The notes under the pieces were generated by a model. The model searched no databases, had not been told where the DNA came from, and saw nothing but the letters and a program-made list of their open reading frames with translations. Both the position numbers and the translations under genes were made by a program. Shown in pieces: positions 16,734 to 19,480 of a DNA stretch of 19,480 nt; the first letter of the stretch is position 1, and each line of letters begins with the position of its first letter. The DNA comes from Pseudomonadota bacterium (lineage in GTDB: Bacteria; Pseudomonadota; Alphaproteobacteria; Rhizobiales; Xanthobacteraceae). The DNA lies in NCBI GenBank assembly GCA_023432885.1, contig JAEZEU010000223.1:1-19480 (forward strand), in the 5' to 3' direction.

Positions 16734-17768
16734 TCAGATTTCGGCGATCTCGCCATCCCGGCCCCGCAAGTGGCGCTGGATGAAGTCGAGCTTGAGCAGG
16801 AGTTCCTTCACCTGGGGTACGCTCAGGCGCTCCGTATTGTGCGAAGTATAGTCGTCGAGCTTCGATATCTCTCGCTGCCCGTGAGTGAAGTACATCGCGT
16901 AGTTGAGGTCGCGATTGTCGGCCGGAATGCGATAGTAACGCGACATGTCTTCGACCCTGGCCATCTCCTCGCGCGACACCAGCGACTCGTAGAGCTTCTC
17001 GCCGTGCCGCGTACCGACGATCTGGACCGGGTTCTCGGCGTTGAATATCTCCTTCAGGGCCTGCACGAGGTCGCCGATTGTCGCGGCCGGCGCCTTCTGC
17101 ACGAAGATATCGCCTTGTCGTCCATAGCCGTAGGCATGCAGCACCAACTCAACGGAGTCATCGAGGGACATCAGGAAACGCGTCATGTTCGGGTCGGTGA
17201 CGGTGAGCGGCTTGCCGGCCTTGATCTGCGAGACGAACAGCGGGATCACCGAGCCGCGCGAGACCATGACGTTGCCGTATCGCGTGGCGCAGAGCATCGT
17301 CTCGGTCGATGACAAATTGCGCGATTTGGCCACCATCGCCTTTTCCATCAGCGCCTTGGTCTGGCCCATGGCGTTGATCGGATAGACCGCCTTGTCGGTC
17401 GAGAGAACCACGACCTTCTCGACATTGTTGGCAATCGCCGCGCTCATCACGTTTTCGGTGCCGAGAATGTTGGTGCGCACGGCCTCCAGCGGATAGAATT
17501 CGCAGGACGGAACTTGTTTGAGCGCCGCCGCATGGAAAACGTAATGCGCGCCCTTGAGCGCCTGGTGGATGCTGTCATAGCCACGGACGTCGCCGATATA
17601 GAATTTGAGCTTGGCGTTGTTGAACGCCGTGCGCATCTCCTCCTGCTTCTTCTCGTCGCGGCTGAAGATGCGGATTTCGGCGACGTCGGTCGACAGAAAG
17701 CCTTTCAGGATGTGCTGCCCGAACGATCCCGTGCCGCCGGTGATCGTCACGACCTTGTCCTTGAACAT
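16734..17768 (-). CDS. fnlA: UDP-GlcNAc 4,6-dehydratase/5-epimerase (CapE/FnlA/WbjB)
   Basis: This enzyme starts the UDP-L-6-deoxy-HexNAc pathway. It removes water from UDP-GlcNAc and inverts C5 to give the 4-keto L-arabino intermediate. The 344-residue protein has the NADP loop GGTGSFG (11-17) and Asp125-Lys126 in STDKA. Met134 with Lys138 (MGQTK) replaces the YxxxK of ordinary short-chain dehydrogenases, a feature of CapE-type enzymes. RHGEKLYESL, IPADNRDLNY and SHNTERLSV are C-terminal motifs specific to this branch, which separates it from inverting PseB and membrane PglF types. The ATG at 17768 shares its A with the TAA of the reductase gene (TAATG), so the two are translationally coupled. 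Confidence 0.92.
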   Translation of the reverse strand: MFKDKVVTITGGTGSFGQHILKGFLSTDVAEIRIFSRDEKKQEEMRTAFNNAKLKFYIGDVRGYDSIHQALKGAHYVFHAAALKQVPSCEFYPLEAVRTNILGTENVMSAAIANNVEKVVVLSTDKAVYPINAMGQTKALMEKAMVAKSRNLSSTETMLCATRYGNVMVSRGSVIPLFVSQIKAGKPLTVTDPNMTRFLMSLDDSVELVLHAYGYGRQGDIFVQKAPAATIGDLVQALKEIFNAENPVQIVGTRHGEKLYESLVSREEMARVEDMSRYYRIPADNRDLNYAMYFTHGQREISKLDDYTSHNTERLSVPQVKELLLKLDFIQRHLRGRDGEIAEI

Positions 17769-18634
17769 TACGGCCCCACTGACCCAAATTTGTCGCGATA
17801 CATCACCTCGACCAGTTCCGGCCACTCCGGGGCGACGTAGCCGGTAGCCCGCGCGAACCGGTCTGCAACGAGCGAGCGATCGGGATTGTCCCGGTCGTCC
17901 GCGATCAGCTCGATGGCCTTGCCATAGCGCTTGGCCACCAGCTGCAGCAAGTCGAACTTCGAAATCGGCTTCGTCGCCAGATGGTAGATGCCCGACAGTT
18001 CCGGCCGCGGCAGCACGACGTCCCTGACCACATCGGCCAGCACAATTGTCGGAAATCCCGAAAAGATCGCCTTGGTGTAGCAACGGCATTGTTCCCGCTG
18101 CGCGAGAAACCACTCTAGCAGGCCGCTTCCGGATTGCAATTCATGGCCGATAATCGAGGTGCGTAGCGTGACGGCATGCGGCTCGGCGATCTCGCCGAGC
18201 AGCTTGGAGACGCCGTAAACGTCGTCCGCATCGGGCACGTCGTCCTCGCTGTAGGATCCGCGCCTGCCCGAAAACACGCCGTCCGAACTGATCTGCACGA
18301 GCCGGGCGCCGGCGCGGCGACACAGATGGGACAGGCGCTGCGGCAGCACGGAATAGACCTGGATCGAGCGCATCGGATCGGCCGGTGCAGGCCTGCCGAC
18401 GGCGATGCAGTTGATGACGACGTCGGGCGCGGCCGTATCGAGCAGACGGGCGAGAACAGCGGGATCCTCCGCATTGCCGATGACGGCAAGGCGCGCGGCG
18501 TATTCGGGCGAGAACAGCGCGCGCGCCTCCTCGCGGCGGATCGATCCGGTGACATGCGCCCCCGCAAGCTCCGACATCGAGCGGAACATCGCGTTGCCGA
18601 GCAGTCCCGTGGCGCCGAGCACGAGAATTTTCAC
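17768..18634 (-). CDS. RmlD-like 4-keto sugar reductase (SDR, no cupin domain)
   Basis: The protein has 288 residues. The NAD(P) loop is GATGLLG (8-14), SSDGVF is at 116-121, and the catalytic pair is YGVSK (140-144), as in dTDP-4-dehydrorhamnose reductase. In the CapE-CapF-CapG pathway the reductase carries a C-terminal cupin that epimerises C3, making it about 370 residues. This protein ends before any cupin. That matches WbvR-type reductases, described in the route to UDP-L-rhamnosamine and UDP-L-quinovosamine in Vibrio cholerae O37, so the final sugar may not be L-fucosamine. The GTG at 18634 is chosen over the frame to 18667 because a GGGGAG site sits five bases upstream and the protein then starts VKILVLGATG. 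Confidence 0.85.
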   Translation of the reverse strand: MKILVLGATGLLGNAMFRSMSELAGAHVTGSIRREEARALFSPEYAARLAVIGNAEDPAVLARLLDTAAPDVVINCIAVGRPAPADPMRSIQVYSVLPQRLSHLCRRAGARLVQISSDGVFSGRRGSYSEDDVPDADDVYGVSKLLGEIAEPHAVTLRTSIIGHELQSGSGLLEWFLAQREQCRCYTKAIFSGFPTIVLADVVRDVVLPRPELSGIYHLATKPISKFDLLQLVAKRYGKAIELIADDRDNPDRSLVADRFARATGYVAPEWPELVEVMYRDKFGSVGP

Positions 18635-18659
18635 TGAGCTCCCCGTTCGCAAGCGCCCA

Positions 18660-19442
18660 TCAGGCAACCTGCGTCATGGTCTGCAACAATGCATCGCGCT
18701 CCTGGATGGTGGGATAGTTGACCAGCACGGCGCGATAGACGCCCTTGAACACGAACAGGCTGCCGGCGGCAGCGCCGATCACGCCGAAATTCCGGATCAG
18801 CTCCCCGACATGGGAGAGCGAACCGGCGCCGCCGAGGATCGTGACCGGCACCCGTGCGGCGGCATTGATCTGCCGCGCTATTTCGAGATCGTAACCTTTC
18901 ATCTGGCCATCGCGCTCGATCGCGTTGACCACGATCTCGCCGGCCCCGTATTTCTCGGCCTCGGCCGCCGCCTCCAGCATCGATCGTCCGGTGTTGACGG
19001 TCCCGTTGTTGGTCCAGACATCGTAAACCGCGCTGCGCGGCCGCGGCCTGACGTCGAGCACGACCACGATGCTCTGGGCGCCGACCGCCTCGGCGGCCTC
19101 CGCTATCAGGCGCGGGTTGCCGATCGCGGCGGAGCTGATCGCGACCTTCTCGACGCCGAGCCCGATAATGGTCTTGACCTGCTCGACCGTCTTGACGCCG
19201 CCGCCGTAGCACAGCGGCATACGCGACTCGTAGGCGAGGTTTTCGATCATCCGGTAGTCGGGCGCCTGCCGGCGCGCGGTGGCGTCGATGTCGTACACGG
19301 CGAGCTCGTCCACCGCCTTCTCGTTGAAGATCCGCACGACGTTGATGGGATCGCCAACATATTTCGGGTTGGAGAATCCGACGGTCTTGACCAGTCCCTT
19401 GTCGTGGACGAGCAGACTTGGAATGATGCGCGGTCGCAGCAC
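18660..19442 (-). CDS. wbuZ: HisF-like cyclase subunit of a sugar amidotransferase (HisF2/WbuZ-type)
   Basis: This 260-residue (beta-alpha)8 barrel is related to HisF but is probably not a histidine-biosynthesis enzyme. At the position of the catalytic Asp11 of HisF it has Leu (RIIPSLLVHDKG), while Asp130 remains in VVLDVRPR. GLVKTVGFSNPKYVGDPINVVRIFNEK (17-43, split here by position) is the pattern of the HisF2/WbuZ branch found in O-antigen clusters. With HisH and a WbpG/LfnA-type ligase, that branch supplies ammonia for acetamidino groups. The GTG at 19442 starts three bases after the HisH stop. The ligase gene is not in the window and would be expected to the right. Confidence 0.83.
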   Translation of the reverse strand: MLRPRIIPSLLVHDKGLVKTVGFSNPKYVGDPINVVRIFNEKAVDELAVYDIDATARRQAPDYRMIENLAYESRMPLCYGGGVKTVEQVKTIIGLGVEKVAISSAAIGNPRLIAEAAEAVGAQSIVVVLDVRPRPRSAVYDVWTNNGTVNTGRSMLEAAAEAEKYGAGEIVVNAIERDGQMKGYDLEIARQINAAARVPVTILGGAGSLSHVGELIRNFGVIGAAAGSLFVFKGVYRAVLVNYPTIQERDALLQTMTQVA

Positions 19443-19445
19443 GGT

Positions 19446-19480
19446 TCAAAGCTCGGCGAAGTTCTTCAGGAGACGAACGC
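19446..19480 (-). CDS. wbuY: HisH-type glutamine amidotransferase, C-terminal end only
   Basis: Only the last ten codons are in the window, reading VRLLKNFAEL and then TGA. This matches the HisH C-terminus, for example the LLKNF near the end of enterobacterial HisH. It lies three bases before the HisF-like gene, the standard HisH-HisF order. The glutaminase would feed ammonia through the HisF-like barrel to a sugar ligase. With so few residues the call rests largely on context. Confidence 0.6.
   Translation of the reverse strand, partial: VRLLKNFAEL

Noticed and set aside
18660..19442. Canonical histidine-pathway HisF
   Set aside because: The catalytic position-11 Asp is Leu, the N-terminal motif is of the HisF2/WbuZ branch, and all neighbours are nucleotide-sugar genes.

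Overview
The window looks like chromosomal DNA from Bradyrhizobium or a close relative in the Nitrobacteraceae. The evidence is high GC, typical MetK and AhcY sequences, a liv-type ABC transporter, and three kinds of palindromic intergenic repeat that I recognise from memory as common in Bradyrhizobium. The genus call is inference, since no search could be run.

Layout, left to right. (1) Positions 1-779 hold no gene. They contain a roughly 490-bp structured dispersed repeat followed by a shorter palindromic element. (2) Positions 780-4948, minus strand, form an S-adenosylmethionine (SAM) cycle block. In transcription order it has a methyltransferase with an N-terminal helix-turn-helix-like segment, metK (SAM synthetase) and ahcY (S-adenosylhomocysteine hydrolase). 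A second palindromic element fills the metK-ahcY gap. (3) Positions 4949-5491 are a decayed spacer with a frameshifted remnant of a probable TPR protein. (4) Positions 5492-11412, minus strand, are a branched-chain-amino-acid-type ABC transport operon: binding protein, livH, livM, livG, livF, then a short MetE-like zinc methyltransferase as the last gene. A third palindromic element separates the binding protein gene from livH. A perfect 20-bp operator-like palindrome overlaps the likely promoter. (5) Positions 11757-13033, plus strand, hold a small lipoprotein gene and an atypical NAD-binding epimerase-like gene.

(6) Positions 13076-19480, minus strand, are a tightly packed surface-polysaccharide operon that continues past the right edge. 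In transcription order it has the last codons of a HisH-type glutamine amidotransferase, a HisF-like partner, an RmlD-like 4-keto reductase, a CapE/FnlA/WbjB dehydratase-epimerase, a TylCIII-type C-methyltransferase, a WecB/FnlC-type C2 epimerase and a WbuB-like glycosyltransferase. Together these predict a UDP-2-acetamido-2,6-dideoxy-L-hexose made from UDP-GlcNAc and added to an O-antigen or similar glycan. Because the reductase lacks the cupin domain of CapF/FnlB, an L-rhamnosamine or L-quinovosamine product is as likely as L-fucosamine. The HisH/HisF pair suggests amidination of the acetamido group, and the embedded C-methyltransferase raises the possibility of a C-branched amino sugar.

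The polysaccharide operon is the most novel part of the window. The MetE-like enzyme tied to the liv transporter and the DNA-binding-like methyltransferase beside metK/ahcY are next.
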